Shown: positions 1-6,900 of the stretch, piece after piece
Layout of the letters: the number at the start of each line of letters is the position of its first letter
Numbering within the stretch: position 1 is the first letter of the stretch
Assembly (NCBI GenBank): GCA_964548225.1
Contig: CAZJQP010000106.1
Span: 1 to 15,656, forward strand
Length of the DNA: 15,656 nt
Reading direction: 5' to 3'
Source: CALMEH01 sp964548225
GTDB lineage: Bacteria; Acidobacteriota; Blastocatellia; Pyrinomonadales; Pyrinomonadaceae
Notes under the pieces: model-generated
Told to the model about the DNA's origin: nothing
Databases searched by the model: none
Seen by the model: only the letters and a program-made list of their open reading frames with translations
Made by a program: the position numbers and the translations under genes

Positions 1-336
1 AACTTACAGCGTTAGTTCATTAACTTACAGCGTTAGTTGGTGAGCTTACAGCGTTAGTTGATGAACTTACAGCGATAGTTGGGCAACTTACGGCGATAGT
101 TCCGCAAATTTTGCCGATAGTTCACCAACTATCGCCGTAAGTTAATGAACTTACAGCGATAATTGCGCTACTTATGACGATAATTGCGCTACTTATGACG
201 ATAGTTCCGCAAATTTTGCCGATAGTTCCTCAGTTTTTGCCGATAGTTCCTCAGTTTTTGCCGATAGTTGGATATTTCGGGCTGATAGTTGGATATTTTT
301 TGCCGACAGTTTGCCGTTTTTTGTCGTTGAAAGCAA
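1..336. repeat. Array of about 16 degenerate 21-bp tandem repeats with a quasi-palindromic core
   Basis: Sixteen consecutive 21-bp units can be laid out from base 1; the last one (316-336) is badly decayed and the array probably continues left of the window. The typical unit has a 17-bp core of the form AACTTACNGCGATAGTT followed by a 4-bp variable linker. The core is an imperfect palindrome (AACT, CG, CG and AGTT are self-complementary). The unit at 127-147 carries the core in inverted orientation relative to its neighbours. Units at the right end drift to a form with TTTTTGCCGATAGTT. The 21-bp period is about two helical turns, so the cores face the same side of the helix. There are no unique spacers, so it is not a CRISPR array. 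No gene is seen in 1-368. Function unknown. Confidence 0.9.
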
Positions 337-368
337 TAAATCGAAAATTTGCGCCCGCCTAACGTGAG

Positions 369-1796
369 TTACTTAAATTCCATTGTTCCGTCATTGAGTT
401 TTCCATAACGCATCATTGAAAGGTCAGCAACGTAGTTTTGATGAACACGCCAGGGCGGTTTTGAACCTTGGCGCGGCAAATCGTCCAACGCCCGCAAAAC
501 GTAACTTGAATTAAAATCCAAAACAGGTTCGGCTTCGATTGATGGATCATTGAGGCGCGGCACGGCGATTTTATAATTGTTTTTGTCCATAAATTTCAGC
601 AGACGGCAAACATATTCGGCGGTCAAATCGCATTTCAGCGTCCACGAAGCGTTCGTATAACCGAAAGCAGACGCGGCGTTCGGAATGTCGCTATACATCA
701 TTCCTTTGTAAGCCAGCGTTTTCGACATCTCGACCTTTTCACCGTCCACAAACAAATCCAAACCCGCCATCAATTTTAAAACCAATCCCGTCGCCGTAAC
801 GATTATGTCCGCGTCGAGATGTTCGCCCGATTTTAATTGCAGTCCGTTTTCGGTAAAAGTTTCGATTGTGTCGGTTACGATTTCAGCCTTGCCGTTTTTT
901 ATTGATTTGAAAAGGTCGGAGTCCGGCACGAGGCACAGACGTTGATCCCAAGGATTATAATTCGGCGTAAAATGTTTGAGCGCATCTTCGCCCAATTCTT
1001 TTTTCACGCCTTTGGCAATCAATTTCTTCATTGCCGACGGACGTTTTTTTGCAAGCGTATAAAAAAACATTCCCAAAAGCACATTTTTCCAACGCGAAAT
1101 GGCGTAAGCCGCTTTTGAAGGAAGCGCGGCACGAAGAAAATTTGCAATAAAATCTTTTGCCGGACGCGAAACGATATACGTCGGTGAACGCTGAAGCATC
1201 GTAACGTGCGCGGCGCGTTCTGCCATTGCGGGAACAAGCGTTACAGCCGTTGCGCCACTGCCGATGACGACGACGCGCTTGTTTGTGTAATCAATATCTT
1301 CCGTCCATTTTTGCGGATGCACGATTTGCCCTCGAAAACGATTCATTCCGTCAAATTCCGGCGTGTAGCCGTTTTCATAATCGTAATATCCGGTGCAGAG
1401 ATAAAGGAAGTTGCAGGTAACTTTCGCATTTGAATTTTCCGTTTCAATCGTCCAACGCGCTTCTTCGGTTGACCAAGATGCTTTTTTGACGCGGGTGTTG
1501 TAGCGGATTTTTTCATCGAGATTAAATTCGGCGGAAGTTTCGCGGATATATTTCAAAATCGCCGGACCGTCAGCAATTGCTTTCGGATCGCTCCAAGGGC
1601 GAAATCGGTAGCCGAGCGTGAACATATCCGAATCCGAACGAATGCCCGGATAACGAAACAAATCCCAAGTTCCGCCCATCGCCGCACGACCTTCAAAAAT
1701 TGCAAAACTTTTGTTTGGACATTCCATTTTCAAACGCGCCGCCGCACCGATTCCCGAAAGTCCTGCACCAATAATCAATACGTCAAAATGTTCCAT
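369..1796 (-). CDS. Flavin-containing monooxygenase, Baeyer-Villiger type
   Basis: This 475-residue protein is an FAD- and NAD(P)H-dependent class B flavoprotein monooxygenase that should insert oxygen into, or oxygenate, a ketone or similar organic substrate in the cytoplasm. The FAD Rossmann motif GAGLSG is at residues 10-15, right after the first beta strand. The GGTWDLFRYPG segment (41-51) is typical of the group. The Baeyer-Villiger fingerprint FxGxxxHxxxW is complete at 154-164, although the residue after W is T rather than the usual P or D. The NADPH-binding motif GSGATA is at 179-184. Length is close to that of related bacterial enzymes. The ATG is supported because FDVLIIGAG must begin the fold, but no ribosome-binding site precedes it: a heptamer repeat arm starts at the very next base, 1797. 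The gene stands alone and is divergent from queG. The substrate cannot be told from sequence. Confidence 0.9.
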   Translation of the reverse strand: MEHFDVLIIGAGLSGIGAAARLKMECPNKSFAIFEGRAAMGGTWDLFRYPGIRSDSDMFTLGYRFRPWSDPKAIADGPAILKYIRETSAEFNLDEKIRYNTRVKKASWSTEEARWTIETENSNAKVTCNFLYLCTGYYDYENGYTPEFDGMNRFRGQIVHPQKWTEDIDYTNKRVVVIGSGATAVTLVPAMAERAAHVTMLQRSPTYIVSRPAKDFIANFLRAALPSKAAYAISRWKNVLLGMFFYTLAKKRPSAMKKLIAKGVKKELGEDALKHFTPNYNPWDQRLCLVPDSDLFKSIKNGKAEIVTDTIETFTENGLQLKSGEHLDADIIVTATGLVLKLMAGLDLFVDGEKVEMSKTLAYKGMMYSDIPNAASAFGYTNASWTLKCDLTAEYVCRLLKFMDKNNYKIAVPRLNDPSIEAEPVLDFNSSYVLRALDDLPRQGSKPPWRVHQNYVADLSMMRYGKLNDGTMEFK

Positions 1797-1913
1797 AGCA
1801 GTTAGCAGTTAGCCGCCAGCCGTCAGCCGTCAGCAGTCAGCAATTACAGTTATACCAAATGTGAAAACTTTTATCTTTTTAAACTGACCGCTGACTGCTA
1901 ACTGTTGATTGCT
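1797..1913. repeat. Inverted pair of degenerate heptamer-repeat arms (site A)
   Basis: The left arm (1797-1845) consists of seven successive 7-bp units of the type AGCAGTT, AGCCGTC and AGCAGTC. The right arm (about 1882-1913) carries units of the same type in inverted orientation. Aligning 1797-1828 with the reverse complement of 1882-1913 gives about 24 of 32 matches, so a long imperfect hairpin with a loop of about 53 bases is possible. The element fills almost the whole space between two divergent genes, and its left end touches the ATG of the monooxygenase gene. It must therefore lie in or beside the promoters of both genes. Confidence 0.85.
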
Positions 1914-1938
1914 CAATGTGTGATAAAATTCTAATTTT

Positions 1939-2877
1939 ATGAACTTCACCGAACAAATCAAACAAAAAGCGCACGAAATCGGTTTTCATAAAATCGGTAT
2001 TGCCCGCGCTGAAGTTTTGGAATCGGAAGGTGAAAATCTCAAAAAATGGCTCGCAAACGATTTTCACGGCGAGATGAAATGGATGGAACGCGAACCTGAA
2101 AAACGCGCCAATCCGAATTTGATTTTTGAAGATGCTAAATCAATCGTCGTCGTCGCACTGAATTATTTTACGCCGCACGAACACGAAGAAAATTCATCAA
2201 AAGGCAAAGTTTCGCGCTATGCGTGGGGCGACGATTATCACGATGTTGTTAAAGAAAAATTGCGCGAATTGCTCGGATTCATCAAGACTTTAGATGAATC
2301 CGCAGACGGAAAAATCTGTGTTGATACCGTGCCGGTAATGGACAAGGCTTGGGCAGTTCGCGCCGGATTGGGTTGGATTGGAAAACATTCTAATTTGATT
2401 ACGAAAGAATTTGGTTCATGGGTTTTTATCGGCGAAATTTTGCTGAATTTAGAACTCGAATATGACACGGAAACGGTTGAAAATCATTGCGGAACTTGCA
2501 CGGCTTGTCTTGATGCTTGCCCGACAAAGGCAATTGTTGCACCGTTTGTAGTTGATTCGCGGGCGTGTTTGTCTTATTCTACTATCGAATTGCGCTCCCC
2601 TGAGTTTTCACCTGAAATTAAAGAAAATCTGCACGGATGGCTTTACGGCTGTGATATTTGCCAAGATGTTTGCCCTTGGAATCGTTTTGAAAAACCAACG
2701 GAAGAACCGCGATTTCAGCCGCGTGAAAACAATGTTTCCGCAGATTTGAGAGAAATCTTAAATCTTTCTCCCGAAGGGTTCGCCGAAAAATTTCGCCGTA
2801 GTGCGATGAAGCGCACAAAACTTGACGGTTTAAAGAGAAACGCCACCGCTTTGCTCGAAAATTCCCAAAAGAAATAG
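1939..2877 (+). CDS. queG: Epoxyqueuosine reductase QueG
   Basis: QueG catalyses the last step of queuosine synthesis, reducing epoxyqueuosine to queuosine at position 34 of GUN-anticodon tRNAs, with cobalamin and two 4Fe-4S clusters. At 312 residues it is somewhat shorter than many homologues but appears complete. The cobalamin/substrate region DTVPVMDKAWAVRAGLGWIGK is at about 129-149 with the conserved Asp at 135. The two ferredoxin-like cluster motifs are CGTCTACLDACP (Cys 184, 187, 190, 194) and CDICQDVCPW (Cys 238, 241, 245), with an additional Cys at 210. No Shine-Dalgarno sequence precedes the ATG; a TAAAAT box at 1924-1929 sits so close that the transcript could be nearly leaderless. 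The next gene follows after 16 bp. No other queuosine genes lie in the window. Confidence 0.96.
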   Translation: MNFTEQIKQKAHEIGFHKIGIARAEVLESEGENLKKWLANDFHGEMKWMEREPEKRANPNLIFEDAKSIVVVALNYFTPHEHEENSSKGKVSRYAWGDDYHDVVKEKLRELLGFIKTLDESADGKICVDTVPVMDKAWAVRAGLGWIGKHSNLITKEFGSWVFIGEILLNLELEYDTETVENHCGTCTACLDACPTKAIVAPFVVDSRACLSYSTIELRSPEFSPEIKENLHGWLYGCDICQDVCPWNRFEKPTEEPRFQPRENNVSADLREILNLSPEGFAEKFRRSAMKRTKLDGLKRNATALLENSQKK

Positions 2878-2893
2878 AATTCGCAGAAAAATT

Positions 2894-4270
2894 ATGAAGT
2901 ATCAAAACACAAATTATTATCGGAATATTGTCATTTTAACGGCTGTTTTTGTTTTTGCGTCTTTCGGTCTTTTCGGCAGTTCGCAAAACGTCCGTGCGGA
3001 AAGTGAATTTGAATTTTCCACGCCCACGAAGAAAAAAGCCACACCGACACCGAAAAAATCTACGGCGAAACCGACACCGAAAAAAACAACGGCGAAAGCT
3101 ACGCCGAAACCGACACCAAAGAAAACTACTGCCAAAGCTACACCTAAACCGACACCAAAGAAGGCAACGGCAAAAGCAACGCCGAAGCCGACTCCGAAAA
3201 AACCGACCGCAAAAGCAACGCCGAAACCGACTCCGAAAAAGACAACGGCGAACACAAAACCGACACCGAAACCGACACCAACAAAAAAGCCGACAAAAAC
3301 GCCAACAGTAACAACAAAAAAAACGCCGACCGTTACGAAAACTCCGGCGAAAACAACGACCACAACGACCACAGCACAAACGAACACCGTTTTGCAAAAA
3401 ATCTTGATAAATGCTCCGTCGGTTGCTATTCGAAGTTCGGCAAGTTCGACTTCTTCGGAAATTACCCGCGCCAAATTAGGTTCAACTTATTCAGTCGTTG
3501 AGAAAAAATCGGGCTGGTATCGCGTTCAGCTTCCGAATCAAAAATCGGGTTGGATTGCGGCAAGTTTGGCAGCAAATTCCGATGAAAGCGGTAATGAAGA
3601 AGTTTATCGCCAAATTGTCGCCAAAAATTATAAAGCGGAAAAATCCACGTTTGCCGAAGCCGTTGAAATGTATGATTTTCTGACGCGAATTCAATCGGAA
3701 ATCAAAACCGCAAACACAGCGGCGGAATTCGGCTTAAAACGTCTTTTGTCGCTGCGTTACGCGCTCAATGCAATTCCGCCCGATAAAACCGACGAGAAAC
3801 CTTATCAGGATTTTCTCAAAGCGCAGAATGAAAACGTCGTTTATAACGAACCTGCCGCCGTGTGGTATGTTCGCGCACCGTTGTTTTGGGAATTGCATTC
3901 AAAATATACAAACACGCCCGCCGGCGAACAAATTGCTTGGGAAGGCGCGAAAACGAGTCTGCCGGGCGAATGCGAAGGTTATGTAAATTGCTACATTTTC
4001 TTGGTTCGAATGACTGACGGCGAATATCTGAATTATTACCCAAACGGCAAATATTCGGCAGAAGCACTATCAAATATTATTAATTTTCTCGAACCGATTG
4101 CCGCCGACGCAACCGAAAAGAAAATCTACAACGGTCCGAGTGATGTCAGCGACCGCGCCGAATTTAATTCGCTAATAACCGAAATTCGTGTCATTCTTTC
4201 GCGGATGCCTGATGCAAACAAGGAAAAAGCCCTTGGACAGTTGAAAAAAATCGCGGAAGGCTTTAAGTAA
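2894..4270 (+). CDS. Secreted SH3-domain protein with Lys/Pro/Thr-rich repeat region
   Basis: This is a 458-residue exported protein. Residues 1-35 form a signal peptide with a hydrophobic core (IVILTAVFVFASFGLFG) and a likely cleavage after VRA. Residues of about 43-163 are low-complexity Lys/Pro/Thr sequence containing several copies of a 13-residue repeat, KPTPKKTTAKATP, equal to 39 bp in DNA. A bacterial SH3 (SH3b) domain follows at about 168-227, ending in SGWYRVQLPNQKSGWIAASLA, the usual pattern for peptidoglycan-binding SH3b modules. Residues 228-458 form a domain I do not recognise; it has a CEGYVNC pair that could form a disulphide in the periplasm. The basic linker may run along or through the cell wall; this is inference. 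It lies 16 bp after queG, so the two are probably cotranscribed, and an inverted repeat that could end transcription follows directly. Confidence 0.88.
   Translation: MKYQNTNYYRNIVILTAVFVFASFGLFGSSQNVRAESEFEFSTPTKKKATPTPKKSTAKPTPKKTTAKATPKPTPKKTTAKATPKPTPKKATAKATPKPTPKKPTAKATPKPTPKKTTANTKPTPKPTPTKKPTKTPTVTTKKTPTVTKTPAKTTTTTTTAQTNTVLQKILINAPSVAIRSSASSTSSEITRAKLGSTYSVVEKKSGWYRVQLPNQKSGWIAASLAANSDESGNEEVYRQIVAKNYKAEKSTFAEAVEMYDFLTRIQSEIKTANTAAEFGLKRLLSLRYALNAIPPDKTDEKPYQDFLKAQNENVVYNEPAAVWYVRAPLFWELHSKYTNTPAGEQIAWEGAKTSLPGECEGYVNCYIFLVRMTDGEYLNYYPNGKYSAEALSNIINFLEPIAADATEKKIYNGPSDVSDRAEFNSLITEIRVILSRMPDANKEKALGQLKKIAEGFK
3028..3385 (+). repeat. Low-complexity coding repeat (13-residue unit, 39 bp) in the SH3-domain gene
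   Basis: Within the SH3-protein gene, a roughly 350-bp Lys/Pro/Thr-coding tract contains four to five near-identical copies of the 13-residue unit KPTPKKTTAKATP and then degenerates to KPTPTKKPTKTPT and a run of Thr codons. Copies differ at synonymous positions, so the tract has been stable for some time and is not a very recent expansion. Long spurious open frames in the other readings of this tract come from its biased composition. Confidence 0.85.
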
Positions 4271-4348
4271 GTGAGAAATGAGAAGTGAGAAGTAGGAAAT
4301 GAGATGTAGATTTTACTCTCATTTCCTACTTCTCACTTCTCACTTTTT
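4271..4348. repeat. Heptamer-arm hairpin after the SH3 gene, possible terminator (site B)
   Basis: The left arm (4271-4305) is five 7-bp units of the GTGAGAA, ATGAGAA and GTAGGAA type. The right arm (4317-4343) is its reverse complement: 4278-4304 pairs with 4317-4343 at 26 of 27 positions, around a 12-base loop, and is followed by five T at 4344-4348. It begins directly after the stop codon of the SH3 gene and ends 17 bp before the moaA ATG. The hairpin plus T run could act as an intrinsic terminator, although the stem is AT-rich. It shares the heptamer design of the other sites in this window. Confidence 0.9.
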
Positions 4349-4365
4349 GCATTATTCTTTTCTTA

Positions 4366-5388
4366 ATGCTTTTGAAAGATTCTCACAATCGAATAATCCG
4401 TGATTTGCGCGTTAGTTTGACTGACCGTTGTAATTTTCGCTGTTTTTATTGTTTGCCGAACGGTGAGCCGCCGTTGGCGCGAAAGGAAACGATTTTGACT
4501 TTTGAAGAAATCGCCGAAATTTGCGAGATTTTTGTTGGTTTAGGAATCGAAAAAATTCGGCTCACGGGCGGTGAACCGCTTTTGCGGAAAGATGTCGAAA
4601 GTTTGGTTGAAAAAATCTCGCTTCTTAAAGTCCAAAGTCCAAAGTCCAAAGTCCAAAGTCCAAAGTTAGAAGATTTAGCGTTGACGACGAATGGTTTTTC
4701 GTTAAAAAATCGTGCCGAAAATCTAAAAAAACTCGGACTTGATCGCGTTACGATTTCGCTGGATTCGCTGAAAAAAGAAAATTTCAAAAAGATCACGGGC
4801 GTTGATAAATTTGAAGAAGTTCTGGAAGCCATCGAAGCGGCGCAGAAAGCGGGCTTGAATCCGGTAAAAATAAACGCCGTTATCGTGCGCGATTGGAACG
4901 AAGGAGAAGTTGTTGATTTTGCAAGGTTTGCGCGTGAAAATGATTTGGCGATACGGTTTATCGAATATATGCCGCTCGATTCGCAACACGAATGGCGGCG
5001 CGAACAGGTCGTTTCGGGTAAGGAAATTTACGCGCAGATAAATGAGGTTTTTCCGCTTCGATTAAAGGAAAAATCACGCGGTTCGGAAACGGCTTGGAAA
5101 TACGAATTTACCGACGGCGCACGCGGTGAAATCGGCATTATCGCGCCTGTAACCGAAATGTTCTGCGGCGCGTGTTCGCGCATTCGCCTGACGGCTGACG
5201 GACAAATCCGAACTTGTCTTTTTTCGACAAAAGAACACAATCTGCGCGATGTTTTGCGAAGTGGCGCAACCCGCACGGAAATTATCGAATTCATCCGCGA
5301 AACTGTTTTTCAAAAAGAGCCACATCATTATATTAATCAAGAAAACTTCGCGCCTGCCTCGCGCTCGATGAGTTTTATCGGCGGTTGA
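4366..5388 (+). CDS. moaA: GTP 3',8-cyclase MoaA (molybdenum cofactor synthesis)
   Basis: MoaA is a radical SAM enzyme that, with MoaC, converts GTP to cyclic pyranopterin monophosphate in the first step of molybdenum cofactor synthesis. The radical SAM motif CxxxCxxC is at Cys 22, 26 and 29, followed by the SAM-binding TGGEP (67-71) and the TTNG motif (107-110). The C-terminal cluster ligands are Cys 267, 270 and 284 (FCGACSRIRL with TCLF). The protein ends in the GG dipeptide at 339-340 that is known to be needed for activity. Length (340) is slightly long for the family because residues 88-100 (KVQSPKSKVQSPK) are encoded by five tandem heptamers and replace a short variable loop just before the LALTTNG strand. 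No ribosome-binding site is evident. No other moa or moe gene is present in the window. Confidence 0.96.
   Translation: MLLKDSHNRIIRDLRVSLTDRCNFRCFYCLPNGEPPLARKETILTFEEIAEICEIFVGLGIEKIRLTGGEPLLRKDVESLVEKISLLKVQSPKSKVQSPKLEDLALTTNGFSLKNRAENLKKLGLDRVTISLDSLKKENFKKITGVDKFEEVLEAIEAAQKAGLNPVKINAVIVRDWNEGEVVDFARFARENDLAIRFIEYMPLDSQHEWRREQVVSGKEIYAQINEVFPLRLKEKSRGSETAWKYEFTDGARGEIGIIAPVTEMFCGACSRIRLTADGQIRTCLFSTKEHNLRDVLRSGATRTEIIEFIRETVFQKEPHHYINQENFAPASRSMSFIGG
4629..4670 (+). repeat. Tandem heptamer tract inside moaA (site C)
   Basis: Five exact copies of the 7-bp unit AGTCCAA run from 4629 to 4663, followed by a degenerate copy AGTTAGA. The tract is read in frame and encodes moaA residues 88-100. 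No inverted partner arm is clear nearby; a single similar unit in opposite orientation occurs near 4733. A change of one or two units would shift the reading frame, while a change of three adds or removes seven residues. Confidence 0.97.
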
Positions 5389-5433
5389 ATTATAGTTTCA
5401 AAAAGAGCGGTATGTTGTTAAAATCAAGCAATT

Positions 5434-5658
5434 ATGTCAGCGATTCTCGAATTACAGGAAAAAACTTTTGTTTCGGTAGCTAATGAAAATAGTTCAAATC
5501 GCTATCGTCTGCGTGTTGAAGAATACCGCGAACCTTCCGCAGACGGTTATCGGTTCAAGAAAACTTATGCCGAAGACGAAACTTTTAATCCTGTCGCCTT
5601 TCCCGAAGTCGAAATCAAGGTTAGCGATTTGATGATACCGAAAATCGAAGACGAGTAA
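5434..5658 (+). CDS. Small acidic hypothetical protein
   Basis: This 74-residue protein has no signal peptide and no membrane segment, and I do not recognise the family. It is rich in Glu and Asp, with a probable beta-rich middle (NRYRLRVEEYREP, DGYRFKKTYAEDETF) and a short hydrophobic C-terminal strand (VEIKVSDLMIPKI). It starts 45 bp after moaA and stops 12 bp before the AraC-type regulator, so it looks like a member of the same transcription unit. Coding is supported by position, an ATG start, a clean fit between two real genes and ordinary codon use, not by homology. A small partner for the following membrane regulator is one possibility, but nothing in the sequence shows it. Confidence 0.65.
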   Translation: MSAILELQEKTFVSVANENSSNRYRLRVEEYREPSADGYRFKKTYAEDETFNPVAFPEVEIKVSDLMIPKIEDE

Positions 5659-5670
5659 GAAAAATCTGCA

Positions 5671-6822
5671 GTGCAAACAAATTTGCTTTTTATCGAAAAT
5701 TTGGAATTGGATTTTTTTAATCCGCGAAGTCTCTTATGTTTTATTGCGATTTTACAAGGCGCAGTTTTTTCCGCGCTTTTGTTTTCGCGGTTTTTCAAAC
5801 ATAAAAATAAGGCAGATTTTTGGCTCGGCATTTTGCTTGTTGTTCTGTGTTTAAGTCTCGTTACGCCGTTTATCGGTTTTGCAAATGTCTATGATCGCAA
5901 TCAATGGCTGACATATTTCCCGTTTTCAATTGCTTACAGTTACGGCGTTTGCGTTTGGTTTTATACGCTGAATTTGACCGATTCAAAGCGCGAATTTCGG
6001 GCAAAAGACTTGTTTCTTTTTTTGCCGACAGCGATTTATTTAGCGTATCGTTTTTTCCTTTTTGCTCATTCGCTTGAGTGGAAAGCGTGGTTTGGCGAAA
6101 ATTACGGCAATTTTTTCGGGACGCTGATTTTTATTACGGAAACGATTTGGAATATAGTTTTTCTTTATTTTGCCGTCAAACATTATCGAAAATATCGTGC
6201 GTGGCTTGACGAAAATTTTTCTGATACGGAAAAAATCAAGTTTGATTGGCTTCGCAATTTTCTTTACATTTTTACCGCTGTTCTGATTTTTGGCGCACTA
6301 TTCGATTTTACAAACAGCTTTTTATTCAAACTCTCCTATATTCAATATTTTTATTTTGAACTCGTTCTCGCGTTGATAACTTATTATTTGGCGGTTGCCG
6401 GATATTTGCGTTCAAAGACAATCGAACTTCAATTTACGGAAAAACAAGCCGAAGAAGCCGAACGCAAAACGCCGGTTCACGAAAAAGAACTCGAAACTCT
6501 TAAAAATAAACTGCGAAACTTGATGCAAAACGAAAAACTTTATCTTGAACCGTCTTTGACCTTGACTGATTTATCAAAAAGTCTGGGTGTAAATTCGAGC
6601 ATTTTGTCTTACGTCATCAACAATGGTTTCGGCAAAAATTTCAATGATTTTATCAATGAATTTCGCATTGCGGAAGTTAAGGAAAAACTCAAAACGGCAA
6701 ATGATTCAACCTTGCTCGGCATTGCTTTCGATTGCGGTTTTAATTCAAAAGCGACTTTCAACCGCGCCTTCAAAAAGTTCACAGGGTTTTCGCCGAAGGA
6801 ATTTCAAGAAAACGAAAGTTGA
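5671..6822 (+). CDS. Membrane-anchored AraC-family transcription regulator
   Basis: The 383-residue protein has about seven hydrophobic segments in its N-terminal part (roughly 22-42, 50-70, 82-100, 113-133, 149-169, 195-215, 225-245). A short charged, probably helical linker (250-284) follows, and then an AraC-type DNA-binding domain with two helix-turn-helix units at about 285-380. The second unit carries the signature GIAFDCGFNSKATFNRAFKKFTGFSPKEF in the usual place. This seven-helix plus AraC layout is known mainly from Bacteroidota and related groups and suggests a one-component regulator that senses a signal in or across the inner membrane. The start is taken as GTG at 5671, 12 bp after the previous stop; no good ATG lies close by. 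The target is unknown. The stop codon is followed at once by a heptamer repeat arm. Confidence 0.88.
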   Translation: MQTNLLFIENLELDFFNPRSLLCFIAILQGAVFSALLFSRFFKHKNKADFWLGILLVVLCLSLVTPFIGFANVYDRNQWLTYFPFSIAYSYGVCVWFYTLNLTDSKREFRAKDLFLFLPTAIYLAYRFFLFAHSLEWKAWFGENYGNFFGTLIFITETIWNIVFLYFAVKHYRKYRAWLDENFSDTEKIKFDWLRNFLYIFTAVLIFGALFDFTNSFLFKLSYIQYFYFELVLALITYYLAVAGYLRSKTIELQFTEKQAEEAERKTPVHEKELETLKNKLRNLMQNEKLYLEPSLTLTDLSKSLGVNSSILSYVINNGFGKNFNDFINEFRIAEVKEKLKTANDSTLLGIAFDCGFNSKATFNRAFKKFTGFSPKEFQENES

Positions 6823-6823
6823 A

Positions 6824-6900
6824 CATTTATCATTTATCATTCATCATTTATCATTTGTCATTGATTATTCGGCAGAATTTCAACGATAAATGATAAATGA
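6824..6900. repeat. Heptamer-repeat arms between the AraC-type gene and the acyltransferase (site D)
   Basis: The left arm (6824-6865) is six 7-bp units of the CATTTAT, CATTCAT and CATTTGT type. After an 18-base loop, a shorter right arm at 6884-6900 carries about two and a half units in inverted orientation (GATAAAT type). The right arm contains two ATG triplets seven bases apart (6890 and 6897), and the second is the start codon of the acyltransferase gene. The element begins two bases after the preceding stop codon. Confidence 0.9.

Noticed and set aside
1..336. CRISPR array
   Set aside because: Units are directly adjacent with only a 4-bp linker; there are no unique spacers of 25-40 bp and no cas genes.
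174..362. 62-residue open frame with a PQFLPIV heptapeptide repeat in the 21-bp array
   Set aside because: A 21-bp repeat automatically gives a 7-residue repeat in any open frame, and the opposite strand also has partial open frames with other heptapeptides. No ribosome-binding site and no continuation upstream; treated as non-coding.
1797..1913. Insertion sequence remnant or tRNA-like fold between the divergent genes
   Set aside because: No transposase remnant, no clear target duplication and no cloverleaf; the pattern is fully described by 7-bp units in inverted orientation.
2917..3474. Val/Phe/Gly-rich 185-residue frame on the minus strand and other frames over the SH3 gene repeat
   Set aside because: They are antisense or shifted readings of the Lys/Pro/Thr codon repeat and have extreme composition; the plus-strand gene has a signal peptide and SH3 domain.
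4271..4365. Molybdenum-cofactor riboswitch upstream of moaA
   Set aside because: The gap is filled by a simple two-arm heptamer hairpin and is too short and AT-rich for the known multi-stem riboswitch.
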